Origin: Hydrogenophaga sp.
GTDB lineage: Bacteria > Pseudomonadota > Gammaproteobacteria > Burkholderiales > Burkholderiaceae_C
Length of the DNA: 64,000 nt
Reading direction: 5' to 3'
NCBI RefSeq assembly: GCF_018780385.1
Contig: NZ_JADMJO010000003.1
Coordinates: 558,001-622,000 of the forward strand
Positions 41,150 through 49,323 of this stretch are shown here, piece by piece (the first letter of the stretch is position 1; every line of letters begins with the position of its first letter). A model generated the notes under the pieces. It ran no database searches and was not told the origin of the DNA. It saw nothing but the letters and a program-made list of their open reading frames with translations. A program made the translations under genes and the position numbers.

Positions 41150-41725
41150 TCAGGCCTTGCGGCGGCGGCGCGTGATCCAGCCCACCATGCCCAGGCCGCT
41201 GAGCAGCATGGCCAGGGTCTCGGGCTCCGGCACGGCCGACGTCACGGTGATGTTCAGGGTGTCGCCCACATTCAGACCCGCAATGGTCCAGTTCACACCA
41301 CCATGGCCCAGCGGGTCACCGATCTCAACGTCCAGAAACTCCAGTGGCGAAAACGTCACGATGGCATCTGCGCCATTGAACGCAATGCTGCTGCTGTAAC
41401 CGAACTGGCGCGTCACGGTGCCCAGGTCGCCGAAGCTGCCCGAGCTCAGGCCGAACGTGTAGCGGCCGATGCCCCCGCCCGTGTAGTTGCGCAGCACAGC
41501 GTTGAAGGACAGGCCGCCCAGCACATCGGCGTCGTCGATCGTGTAGCCCAGCGTGGCCGAGGTGAGCGAGGAGAAGTCGATGTCGAAGGAGATCAGGCCA
41601 TCGGTGCTGAAGTCGGCAACGTCGGCTGAGGTGCTGCCGACAACACCGGTAAAGGTGGCAGCTTGGGCGGGAGCAAGACCAGCCAGCGAGGCCGCCGCAA
41701 CCAGGGCGAGAAGGTGTTTGTTCAT
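41150..41725 (-). CDS. PEP-CTERM protein of unknown domain
   Basis: 191 aa. Signal peptide ~1-22 (LLALVAAASLAGLAPAQA). The mature region is beta-rich (DFSTDGLISFDIDFSSLTSATLGYTIDDADVLGG, WTIAGLNVGDTLNITVTS) without a recognised domain. Ends VPEPETLAMLLSGLGMVGWI plus TRRRRKA, an exosortase sorting signal. The gene starts 26 bases after the PhoX-like gene's stop and is probably co-transcribed with it. Confidence 0.88.
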   Translation of the reverse strand: MNKHLLALVAAASLAGLAPAQAATFTGVVGSTSADVADFSTDGLISFDIDFSSLTSATLGYTIDDADVLGGLSFNAVLRNYTGGGIGRYTFGLSSGSFGDLGTVTRQFGYSSSIAFNGADAIVTFSPLEFLDVEIGDPLGHGGVNWTIAGLNVGDTLNITVTSAVPEPETLAMLLSGLGMVGWITRRRRKA

Positions 41726-41751
41726 GGTGTTCGTTTTTCTGGTGAGAGGGT

Positions 41752-43299
41752 TCAAAGGGTGCCCTTGGTCCACGGGCCGGTGATGGCCAGCGTGACGCCG
41801 GTGTAGATGTTCACGAACAGCACACGGCCATCGGGGCTGAACACGCTGCCGGCCCATTCGGTGTTGAGCTGGTTGCCACTGCTGGCACCCGTCTTGCCCA
41901 CCGCGTCGAGCTGGGCGCGCGTGAAGTTGTAGTTGTTCTTGGCGAAGATGTAGCTGCGGCCGTTGGGCGCCAGCACCTTGAGGTGTTGCGAGGCGATGGG
42001 GGCGCTGGTGGGGCTGCCGTCGCCACCGTCTTCGTTGAACAGCAAGCCACCGCGTGGGCTGATGCAGATGTTGTCGGGCGAGTTGCCCACGACACGATCG
42101 CGGCTCACGAAGATGGCCTTGAGCACCATGGTGGCCAGGTCCAGCGACCAGATCACGCCGGCGCGGGCAGGGGCGGTGGCGGTGGCGGAGCTGGTGGCCT
42201 TGTCGGTGAAGAACACCACGCCGTTGGCAACCCAGCAACCTTCGTTGGCGCCGAAGATGGCGCCTCCGTTGGCATAGGCGCCACGGAAAGGGCCGCTGCC
42301 CGTCACCGATCCGATGGTGGTGCTGATGGAAGCGCGGTCCGCATCGGGATCGGCCACTTCAACCCATTCGCACTGGAATTCCTGGCACAGCGTGGGATAG
42401 CGCAGATCGGCACCTGGCTGACCGGTCACGGCCAGACCTTGCATGCGGCCGCCTTCGTGCAGCGAGCCCAGACCACCCTCGATGTTGTTGGGCAAGAAGC
42501 GGTACAGGGTGTTCGCGCTGCCTTGATCTTCGGTGAGGTACCAGTAGCCGGTGTCGAGGTCGAGCGCGCTGGCCTCGTGCGCCATGCGGCCCATGGCAAT
42601 GATGGGGTTCACGTTGGCCGCGTTCTCGCTGGTGTCGGCCGGAATTTCAAAGATGTAGCCGTGCTTCTTGCCGGTGGAGCTGATGCTGTTGCTGCCGATT
42701 TCCTCGTTGCTGAGCCAGCTGCCCCAGCTCGACGAACCCCCTGCGCAGGGGCGGTAGATGCCACCGAAAGATGCGTAGCTCTCCACCCAGTTGCCGTCGC
42801 GGAACACCAGGTTGGTGTTGCCACCGATCTGGTAGCTGCCGCCCGTGAGGCCGGTGTCGTACTTGGCCACGTTGGCGCGGCCGTTGCCGATGATGTTGTT
42901 CACGTTGGTGGACAGCGACTGCTCGTGGTTGCGCACGAGGATGATCTCGTTGCTGCGACCCACACGGCGCGACACCACCACACCCATGCCGTCGTGCGCA
43001 CCCGGCGTTGGCAAGCCGTCGCTCATGATGTCGCCGCGCCAGCCGTAGCTCTTGTAGGTGAAGCCAGCGGGCAGCTCGATCAGGGGCAGGCCGGTGGTCA
43101 GGTCTTTCACTGGCGCCGTGGGGCCGTAGGGGCTGGTCATCAGTGAGGAAGCATCGGCCGGCGCGCAGTTGGTGTTGTAGCCTTGGTCGATGGTGCTGGC
43201 CATCGCGGTGACGGGACCGGTGAACGCTGCGGTGATGGCCGCAGCGCCTCCGCCGATCAGCAGATGGCGGCGGGAGAGTTCGGGTGTTTGGTCGGACAT
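41752..43299 (-). CDS. PhoX-like (DUF839) Tat-exported protein
   Basis: 515 aa from ATG 43299. Twin-arginine signal LSRRHLLIGGGAAAITAAF. DUF839/PhoX landmarks: LPAGFTYKSYGWRGDIMSDGLPTPGAHDGMGVV, EIILVRNHEQS, WGSWLSNEEIG (Cys/Glu metal region), GRMAHEASALDLDTGYWYLTEDQG, and SPDNICISPRGGLLFNEDGG. PhoX enzymes are Ca/Fe-dependent phosphatases, but many DUF839 members are uncharacterised, so phosphatase activity is only possible. Followed by a PEP-CTERM gene in the same operon; conserved box C lies upstream. Confidence 0.9.
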   Translation of the reverse strand: MSDQTPELSRRHLLIGGGAAAITAAFTGPVTAMASTIDQGYNTNCAPADASSLMTSPYGPTAPVKDLTTGLPLIELPAGFTYKSYGWRGDIMSDGLPTPGAHDGMGVVVSRRVGRSNEIILVRNHEQSLSTNVNNIIGNGRANVAKYDTGLTGGSYQIGGNTNLVFRDGNWVESYASFGGIYRPCAGGSSSWGSWLSNEEIGSNSISSTGKKHGYIFEIPADTSENAANVNPIIAMGRMAHEASALDLDTGYWYLTEDQGSANTLYRFLPNNIEGGLGSLHEGGRMQGLAVTGQPGADLRYPTLCQEFQCEWVEVADPDADRASISTTIGSVTGSGPFRGAYANGGAIFGANEGCWVANGVVFFTDKATSSATATAPARAGVIWSLDLATMVLKAIFVSRDRVVGNSPDNICISPRGGLLFNEDGGDGSPTSAPIASQHLKVLAPNGRSYIFAKNNYNFTRAQLDAVGKTGASSGNQLNTEWAGSVFSPDGRVLFVNIYTGVTLAITGPWTKGTL

Positions 43300-43360
43300 G
43301 GGACTGACTCTTTCTGTGGGTTGAAAACAGCCACAAGCTTGATGTGGCGTGTTGAAACCG

Positions 43361-43386
43361 CAGTGACATGCCCGATGTCGTTTGGA
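43361..43386 (-). promoter_or_regulatory. Conserved PEP-CTERM/EPS box, copy C (5-bp insertion)
   Basis: Minus strand begins TCCAAACGACA and ends GCATGTCACTG; aligns with copies A, B and D if five bases are looped out. It ends 62 bases before ATG 43299. Confidence 0.42.
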
Positions 43387-43412
43387 CCCGCTCTTTAACA
43401 GGATTTCACACT

Positions 43413-43434
43413 GCATGAGCCGATCGGCTCATGC
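43413..43434. terminator. Perfect palindrome downstream of the DsbC-like gene
   Basis: GCATGAGCC-GATC-GGCTCATGC, 22 bp fully self-complementary (9-bp stem, GATC centre), 20 bases after the DsbC-like stop. Terminator, or an operator for the PhoX-like gene beyond it. Confidence 0.55.
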
Positions 43435-43453
43435 TGAAGCGCCCCTCACGTGC

Positions 43454-44233
43454 TCAACGGACGCTGGCGTTGAGCGCCTGTTCGATCGCTGGCGCACCCA
43501 CAGCACCGTCAATCCGAACGCCACCGGCGGTGAAGAGCGTGGGTGTGCCGGCCACGCGGTATTTGCTGGCCAGTTCGCTGTTGCGATCCAGCGCGTGCAG
43601 GTCGCACTTGGACCCATCCAGCGAAGGAGGTATGTCCCTCATCACGTCGTTCCAGGCTTTGCTGCGGTCCGACGCGCACCAGATCGCTTCGTTCATCGCA
43701 CGCGATTGGGGCCCCAGGAACGAGACCGGAAAGGTGTAGAGCACCAGATCGGGAACGTCACTGAGCGTTTGATGCAGCCGCTTGCAGAACCCGCAGCGCG
43801 GATCTTCAAACGTGACCAGCACACGCCCCGGCATCTCGCGGCCCTTGACGGTCTTGATGGCATCGGCCAGGTTGAGTTGGGCGATGTCCATCACCGGTGT
43901 GGTCGCAATTTCATGCTCTTGCTTGCGCCTGGCTGTCACCGATGTTCGGGTGGCCACCTCCAGCACCTGCCCGTCCACGAGGTGGGTGCCGGTGGAGTCG
44001 ATGTAGAGGATGTTGCCCTTGACGATGACTTCAAAAAGTCCCGCCACCGGGGACGGCGCGATCGACTCCACCTTGGCGCCCACCAGGCGCTCGACGATGG
44101 CGGAGAGCGCCTGGGTGTCTGGCGCAACGGTCTGTGCCGTGGCGGGCGCCGCCATGAGAAGGGACGCGCAGGCCAGTGCAGCGCCGCAGAGCGCGGCCCA
44201 CCGCGTTCTGCAATGGAAGGAAGAAAAGTTCAT
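43454..44233 (-). CDS. DsbC/DsbG-family thiol:disulfide isomerase-like protein
   Basis: 259 aa. Signal peptide ~1-34 (LCGAALACASLLMAAPATA). N-terminal DsbC-type dimerisation region (VESIAPSPVAGLFEVIVKGNILYIDSTGTHLVDGQVLEV) and C-terminal thioredoxin fold with redox motif CGFC in FEDPRCGFCKRLHQTL, cis-Pro in RVAGTPTLFTAGG and an extra pair Cys (IWCASDRS, KCDLHAL). Periplasmic disulfide repair. Copy A of the conserved box lies 82 bases upstream, linking it to the exopolysaccharide/PEP-CTERM units. Confidence 0.93.
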   Translation of the reverse strand: MNFSSFHCRTRWAALCGAALACASLLMAAPATAQTVAPDTQALSAIVERLVGAKVESIAPSPVAGLFEVIVKGNILYIDSTGTHLVDGQVLEVATRTSVTARRKQEHEIATTPVMDIAQLNLADAIKTVKGREMPGRVLVTFEDPRCGFCKRLHQTLSDVPDLVLYTFPVSFLGPQSRAMNEAIWCASDRSKAWNDVMRDIPPSLDGSKCDLHALDRNSELASKYRVAGTPTLFTAGGVRIDGAVGAPAIEQALNASVR

Positions 44234-44314
44234 GGTGCGGATCGGGTGGGAGCTCACAAGCGAGCGGTGGCTGAATGCTGCTCCGCCGATGTGACACCCG
44301 CTCGAAGACCGCGG

Positions 44315-44335
44315 CAGCGCCATGGTCCAAACGGA
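44315..44335 (-). promoter_or_regulatory. Conserved PEP-CTERM/EPS box, copy A
   Basis: Minus strand begins TCCGTTTGGACC and ends ATGGCGCTG. It lies between the DsbC-like start and the manC stop, 82 bases before ATG 44233. Confidence 0.48.
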
Positions 44336-44342
44336 TGGTGGC

Positions 44343-44362
44343 CATGGGCCGAACGGCCCATG
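44343..44362. terminator. manC terminator hairpin
   Basis: CATGGGCC-GAAC-GGCCCATG: perfect 8-bp stem, 4-base loop, directly after the manC stop codon (44363-44365) on the minus strand. No T-run. Confidence 0.6.
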
Positions 44363-45847
44363 TCAAACCACCGGGCTGCGTCCGTACACGTCTTCGAACC
44401 GCACGATGTCGTCTTCGCCCAGGTACGAACCCGACTGGACTTCGATCATCTCCAGATCGAAGCGGCCCGGGTTCTCCAGCCGGTGCACCTTGCCCAGGGG
44501 AATGTAGGTGGACTCGTTCTCGGTGAGCAGGAACTGCCGCTCACCACAGGTGACCTGGGCGGTCCCCTTCACCACGATCCAGTGTTCAGCACGGTGGTGG
44601 TGCATTTGCAGCGACAAGGACGCACCGGGCTTCACCAGGATGCGTTTGACCTGGAAACGCGCTCCCGCATCCACGCTGTCGTACCAGCCCCAGGGACGGT
44701 GAACCTTGCGATGGGTCTGCCATTCGCCCCGGCCCTCGCGCTTGAGGCGGTCCACCACCTGCTTGACGTCCTGCGCGCGGTCCTTGTGCATCACCAGGAC
44801 CGCATCGGCGGTTTCCACCACCACCAGATCGTCCACGCCGCAGCAACTGACCAGGCGACGCTGCGACAACACCAGTGAATTGTGCGAATCCACCATGAGC
44901 ACGTCACCCGCCACCGCATTGCCTTGTGCGTCCTTGGCCATGGCCTGCCAGACCGCGTTCCACGCCCCCACATCGGACCAGCCGGCATCCAGCCTGACCA
45001 CCACGCCGGCGGGCAGTGCCGGGTCACGAGGGCCGTCACCCGCCAAACGCTCCATCACCGCGTAGTCGATGGAGTCGCTCGGGCAGGCGGCAAAGAGCGC
45101 GGCGGGCACACGCACGAAATCCTGGTCGGCGCTGCGCGCGCTCCATGCGGCCTGCACCGCCGAGGCCATGTCGGGCCGGCAGATGCGCAGCGCGGACAAC
45201 CACACCGAAGCGCGCACCATGAACAAGCCGGCGTTCCACAAATGATCGCCTGAGCGCAGCAGCCGCTCGGCTGTCGCACTGTCGGGCTTCTCGGTGAATC
45301 GTTGGATCGTCCAGGCGATCCCGGCCTCCCCCTGTTCCGAGGCGGTCAGCGCCTCCCCACACTGGATGTAGCCGTAAGCCGTTTCAGCGGAAGTCGGATG
45401 GACACCAAAGGTCACCATGGCGCCAGACATGGCCATCGGAACAGCCATCTGGATGGCTCGGCAGAAGGCCGCGGTGTCCTGCACGATGTGGTCGGCCGGC
45501 ATCACCAGAAGCACGGGGTCTTCGTGATCCTCCATTGCCTGGAGTGCCGCCAGGGCCATGGCGGGCGCGGTGTTGCGCCCCATGGGTTCCAGCACGATCC
45601 GGCCCGGTCGCTTCATCTGCAACAGCTGTTCGGCGATCACGAAACGGTAGTCCTCACCGCAGACGATCAGCGCGGGGGCCACGTTCATGCGCGGCAGATC
45701 GTCCACCCGCCGCAGCGTGGCCTGCAACAGCGAATCGGTGCCGATGAGGGACAGCAGCTGCTTTGGAAACTGGTCGCGGGACAGCGGCCACAGGCGGGTC
45801 CCGGAGCCACCCGAGAGCACCACGGGCAAGACAGAAATGGAGGTCAT
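44363..45847 (-). CDS. manC: Mannose-1-phosphate guanylyltransferase / mannose-6-phosphate isomerase
   Basis: 494 aa, the bifunctional type II family (ManC/AlgA/XanB). Nucleotidyltransferase N-terminus with LSGGSGTRLWPLSRDQFPKQ (~11-30), MPADHIV, FTEKPD and WNAGLF. The C-terminal cupin PMI domain has PWGWYDSVD, FQVKRILVKPGASLSLQMHHHRAEHWIVVKGTA and ENESTYIPLGKVHRLENPG with metal-binding His and Glu. Supplies GDP-mannose for exopolysaccharide. It diverges from the sugar-phosphate transferase gene; box B lies in the gap. Confidence 0.95.
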   Translation of the reverse strand: MTSISVLPVVLSGGSGTRLWPLSRDQFPKQLLSLIGTDSLLQATLRRVDDLPRMNVAPALIVCGEDYRFVIAEQLLQMKRPGRIVLEPMGRNTAPAMALAALQAMEDHEDPVLLVMPADHIVQDTAAFCRAIQMAVPMAMSGAMVTFGVHPTSAETAYGYIQCGEALTASEQGEAGIAWTIQRFTEKPDSATAERLLRSGDHLWNAGLFMVRASVWLSALRICRPDMASAVQAAWSARSADQDFVRVPAALFAACPSDSIDYAVMERLAGDGPRDPALPAGVVVRLDAGWSDVGAWNAVWQAMAKDAQGNAVAGDVLMVDSHNSLVLSQRRLVSCCGVDDLVVVETADAVLVMHKDRAQDVKQVVDRLKREGRGEWQTHRKVHRPWGWYDSVDAGARFQVKRILVKPGASLSLQMHHHRAEHWIVVKGTAQVTCGERQFLLTENESTYIPLGKVHRLENPGRFDLEMIEVQSGSYLGEDDIVRFEDVYGRSPVV

Positions 45848-45913
45848 GGGGAGATCCGTCGAAATCCGCCAATCTAGGACCTCCGCGTGTGTGCTTGATG
45901 ACAAGGGCGTCCA

Positions 45914-45934
45914 CAGCGGCATGGGCCGTTTGGA
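45914..45934 (-). promoter_or_regulatory. Conserved PEP-CTERM/EPS box, copy B
   Basis: Minus strand begins TCCAAACGGCCC and ends ATGCCGCTG. It lies in the divergent 224-base manC/transferase gap, 67 bases before ATG 45847 and 138 before TTG 46072. Nothing else in the gap is recognised. Confidence 0.5.
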
Positions 45935-46071
45935 CCAGCCCGCATGTCGCGCGACCGAATTCAAGGTGTCACATACGGCCTTCAAACTGCCTGCTCGGAT
46001 TCTGCCGTCGTTGACGACAGAGACCTGGATTCCCGTCCGTTGCGAACGTCCGCTGTACCGAGGGAGCGCCC

Positions 46072-47493
46072 TTGAACCACACAACTTCCTCAGCCCCCCC
46101 CTCCGGCACCATTGCACGCGGCGCACAAGGCGCGTCCAGCCGGGGCAGCCTGTTGCACGCACTCGAGACATCACTGAGCCCCCTGATGGGCGTGAGCTGC
46201 CTGTGGGCGCTGGCCATGGGCATGGACGGGGGCATCCACACGGAGTACTTCCTGCTCGGCTTGGCGGTGTTCGCGCTCACCTATCCAGGACCATCGCGCC
46301 TCAACCTGTCGGCACAGGCCACGTTTGTCGACCTGCTGCTCAGCTGGATCACGACGATGGGCCTGCTGTTTGCCGCGGGCTGGGTGACCGGCTATGTGCG
46401 CATCTTCCCGCTGGACGTGATCCTCACCTGGCTGGCTGTCACGCCCGTGGTCGACTTCGCGGCCTGGATGCTGCTGCGCTGGACAGCACCGACGCTGGTG
46501 CGCCTGCAGGGTCCTGCGGAGCGTGCACTCGTGGTGGGGATGAACCACCAGGGTCTGGCACTCGCCAGCAACCTCGCGGCCACCCGATTCAACAACATCG
46601 AGGTGGTCGGCTTCGTGGACGACCGCAGTCGCGAGCGGTTGGAAGCGGGCGACCGGTTCACCCTGCTGGGCCGCTTCGATCACCTGGTCGAAGTGATCAA
46701 CAGCCAACGCATCAGCCTGATCTACATCTCGCTGCCCATGGCCTCGCAGCCACGCATCCTGAAGATTCTCGATGACCTCAAGGACACCACGGCGTCGATC
46801 TATTTCGTGCCCGACATGTTCGTGACTGACCTCATTCAGAGCAAGCCCACCGTGCTGTGTGGTGTCCCCGTCATCTCGGTCTGCGACACACCCTTTCACG
46901 GCATCAACGGCGCGCTCAAACGAGGCAGCGATGTGGTGCTCTCGTCGTTCATCCTGCTGGCACTGGCGCCGGTGCTGCTGGCGATCGCAACCGCGGTCAA
47001 GCTCGGCTCGCCCGGGCCCGTGATCTTCAAGCAGCGCCGCTACGGCCAGGACGGTGAAGAGATCGTTGTCTACAAGTTCCGCTCGATGACGGTGGCCGAA
47101 GACGGCCCCGAAGTCCGCCAGGCGCAACGCGACGACAAGCGCATCACCGCCCTGGGCGCTGTCCTGCGCAAGACCTCGCTCGACGAACTGCCCCAGTTCA
47201 TCAACGTGCTGCAGGGGCGCATGAGCATCGTGGGGCCGCGCCCGCACGCCGTGGCGCACAACGAGCTCTACCGCAAGCTCATCAAGGGTTACATGGTGCG
47301 TCACAAGGTCAGGCCGGGCATCACCGGCTGGGCCCAGGTCAACGGCTTTCGCGGCGAGACCGACACCCTGGAAAAGATGGAGGGGCGCATCGAGCGCGAC
47401 CTCGACTACCTGCGCAACTGGTCGCTCAAGCTCGACGTGTTGATCATCCTCAAGACCATCCGCCTGGTGTTCCGCGACCAGCAGGCTTATTGA
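46072..47493 (+). CDS. Undecaprenyl-phosphate sugar-1-phosphate transferase (WcaJ-type)
   Basis: 473 aa from a TTG start (46072-46074) with GAGGGAG six bases upstream; later ATGs would cut the first membrane helices. Four to five N-terminal TM segments, a CoA-binding/Rossmann-like domain (ERALVVGMNHQGLALASNLAATRFNNIEVVGFVDD), then the bacterial sugar transferase domain with one TM and KFRSM, DELPQFINVLQGRMSIVGPRPH, VRPGITGWAQVNGFRG and RIERDLDYLRNWS. It loads the first sugar (probably glucose-1-P) onto the lipid carrier for exopolysaccharide. epsL follows directly (TGA then ATG with no gap), so the two are coupled. Confidence 0.94.
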   Translation: MNHTTSSAPPSGTIARGAQGASSRGSLLHALETSLSPLMGVSCLWALAMGMDGGIHTEYFLLGLAVFALTYPGPSRLNLSAQATFVDLLLSWITTMGLLFAAGWVTGYVRIFPLDVILTWLAVTPVVDFAAWMLLRWTAPTLVRLQGPAERALVVGMNHQGLALASNLAATRFNNIEVVGFVDDRSRERLEAGDRFTLLGRFDHLVEVINSQRISLIYISLPMASQPRILKILDDLKDTTASIYFVPDMFVTDLIQSKPTVLCGVPVISVCDTPFHGINGALKRGSDVVLSSFILLALAPVLLAIATAVKLGSPGPVIFKQRRYGQDGEEIVVYKFRSMTVAEDGPEVRQAQRDDKRITALGAVLRKTSLDELPQFINVLQGRMSIVGPRPHAVAHNELYRKLIKGYMVRHKVRPGITGWAQVNGFRGETDTLEKMEGRIERDLDYLRNWSLKLDVLIILKTIRLVFRDQQAY

Positions 47494-48735
47494 ATGAAAC
47501 ACCCCACGCATCGCCTCCGGCCGCTCGGTGTCTGCCGGACCATCTGGGTACCCGCACTGCTGGCCTGCGGCGCCCTGGGCACGGCCACCGCCCAGGAAAC
47601 CGACGGCCTGACCCTTCGGGCGGGCTATTCGCTGCAGCGCGACGACAACCTCTTTCGCTTGCCCGACGGGGTGGATCCGCAGACCGTGCTGGGACGCCCC
47701 AGCGCGGCCGAAAGCGTCGGCATCAGCACGCTGGGCATGAGCTATGCGCACAACTACAGCCTTCAGCGACTGGAACTGGATGTCAGCCTGATGGACTACC
47801 GTTACCGCACCTACAGCCGCCTGAACCTGCTCGCCACCAACTACGACGTCACCTGGCGCTGGGCCCTCACGCCGCGCTTTCGCGGGACCCTGACCGCCGA
47901 ACGCGATGAAAGCGTCAACAGCTTTGATGACACCAGCGTCCTCACGCGCGGCAACCAACGCGTTCGCCGCCATGAAGGCTTCGATGCGCTCTACGAGCTG
48001 GACGGCGTCTGGCGGCTGGTCGCGGGCGTCCAGAGCACTCGCCACCAGAACGAGCAACCCCTGGTCGGGGAAGACAGCTACGTGTCCAGATCGGCCGACG
48101 TGGGGCTGCGCTTTGACGCGCGCTCGGGCAGCTCGGTCACCGCGAGGTTGCGAAACGGCAGCGGCAACACCACCACGGGCGCGGCGCTTCCCGCCCCGCT
48201 GAGCGATCCGGATTTCAATCAACGCGAGCAGGTGCTCGACGTCCGGTGGCTGCTAACCGAGAAGGCCACCGCCGACCTCAGCCTGGTGCGAATCGATCGC
48301 ACACACGCACGCCTGGCCACCCGCGACTACAGCGGCACCAACTCGGCGCTCTCGCTGCGCTGGGCCGCCACCGCCAAGACCCAGTGGACGCTGCAGTGGG
48401 CTTCCGATCTCTCCAGCTACCAGACCACCAACGCCAGCCACGCACGCACCGACCGCATCACCGCTTCCCACGTCTGGCAGATCGCGGCACGAACCAGCCT
48501 GCAAGCCAGCGTGAGCGAATCGCGCCGCCGGTTCCTGGGCCCGCCTCCCGGGCAGCGCCCCGACCCTCAGCGCGACACCACCCGCGACGCGTCGCTGGGC
48601 CTGCGCTGGAACGCCACCCGCAACGTCGCACTCAACGCCTCGGTGCAGCACACGCAACGCCGCAGCAACCGGCCCGGGCTGGCGTTTTCGAGCACGCAGG
48701 CGGTGGTGGGTGTGAGTGTCTTCACGAACCAGTGA
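47494..48735 (+). CDS. epsL: XrtB/PEP-CTERM-associated polysaccharide outer-membrane protein EpsL
   Basis: 413 aa. Signal peptide ~1-33 (ALLACGALGTATA). A repetitive barrel pattern of alternating strands (LTLRAGYSLQRDDNLFRLPDG, LDVSLMDYRYRTYSRLNLLATNYDVTWRW, GTLTAERDES), QRRSNRPGLAFSSTQAVVGVSVF at the end. DDNLFR and YRYRTY are characteristic of the EpsL-type proteins found with exosortase B systems. Probable exopolysaccharide exit or surface role. Confidence 0.85.
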   Translation: MKHPTHRLRPLGVCRTIWVPALLACGALGTATAQETDGLTLRAGYSLQRDDNLFRLPDGVDPQTVLGRPSAAESVGISTLGMSYAHNYSLQRLELDVSLMDYRYRTYSRLNLLATNYDVTWRWALTPRFRGTLTAERDESVNSFDDTSVLTRGNQRVRRHEGFDALYELDGVWRLVAGVQSTRHQNEQPLVGEDSYVSRSADVGLRFDARSGSSVTARLRNGSGNTTTGAALPAPLSDPDFNQREQVLDVRWLLTEKATADLSLVRIDRTHARLATRDYSGTNSALSLRWAATAKTQWTLQWASDLSSYQTTNASHARTDRITASHVWQIAARTSLQASVSESRRRFLGPPPGQRPDPQRDTTRDASLGLRWNATRNVALNASVQHTQRRSNRPGLAFSSTQAVVGVSVFTNQ

Positions 48736-48757
48736 CGACAGCGCGGCCTCGGGCCCC

Positions 48758-48778
48758 TCCAAACGGATCAATTCGGTG
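48758..48778 (+). promoter_or_regulatory. Conserved PEP-CTERM/EPS box, copy E
   Basis: Plus strand begins TCCAAACGGATC and ends ATTCGGTG; 16 of 21 bases match copy D. It lies 22 bases after epsL and 57 before ATG 48835 of the PEP-CTERM relic. Confidence 0.45.
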
Positions 48779-48834
48779 CCGGGCGCATGCAAGCACCCAC
48801 GCAACAAAACGTAAGCAAACTTACAAGCAAGACC

Positions 48835-48948
48835 ATGTCTTCCCGTCTTCCTGTTTGTTAGGCCGAGCCAGAAACCTACGCCATGCTGTTGGCCGGTCTG
48901 GGCTTGATGGGGGCTGTCGCACGCCGCCGCAAGAACCGGTCGGCGTGA
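48835..48948 (+). pseudogene. Collapsed PEP-CTERM gene: start codons plus sorting-signal relic
   Basis: ATG 48835 opens MSSRLPVC and hits TAG at 48859-48861; in the same frame 48862-48948 then reads AEPETYAMLLAGLGLMG followed by AVARRRKNRSA and TGA. That is a complete PEP-CTERM sorting signal (hydrophobic helix and Arg cluster) with no protein in front. The usual VPEP is replaced by a stop plus AEPE. It looks like an internal deletion that joined the 5' end to the 3' end of a PEP-CTERM gene. Box E upstream fits a former promoter region. Confidence 0.72.
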
Positions 48949-49044
48949 GCGGGTACAGATAAGGGTTTACCCTGTTAGCATACAAACGGGAGACAGGAGC
49001 CCCGCTCCGCACAATGCATCCCCCTTGTTCTCAGAGGAGTCCCC

Positions 49045-49299
49045 ATGCTTGCTGTCAAGAAAGTCCGCAAACTCATTCAAACCAACCCCGAGAGCCCCAG
49101 TGCCAAAGTGCTGTCTGCGCTGGTGATTGCGCTGGAATCCAACCAGGCATTTCCCCTGAACCAGCTCTACACCTTGAACTACTCGCAGTTCGAACTGGCG
49201 CTTGAAATTCTGTCGGAGTGGCGACTGGACCGCTACTACAGCAGCAAAGGTCGGTTGCTGGATCTGTCGGTGCATGCTGCGGAACTTCACAGCGCCTGA
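49045..49299 (+). CDS. Small hypothetical protein
   Basis: 84 aa, soluble, mainly helical: VKKVRKLIQTNPESPSAKVLSALVIALESNQAFPLNQLYTLNYSQFELALEILSEWRLDRYYSSKGRLLDL. AGAGGAG is six bases before the ATG. Not recognised, but the composition is that of a folded protein. It converges with the DUF3047 gene (24-base gap). Confidence 0.75.
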   Translation: MLAVKKVRKLIQTNPESPSAKVLSALVIALESNQAFPLNQLYTLNYSQFELALEILSEWRLDRYYSSKGRLLDLSVHAAELHSA

Positions 49300-49323
49300 A
49301 CCTGTGGGCCCGGTGAGTTCCAT

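Noticed and set aside
46171-48222. 683-codon minus-strand frame opposite the sugar transferase and epsL
   Set aside because: Antisense shadow; both plus-strand genes have clear family motifs.
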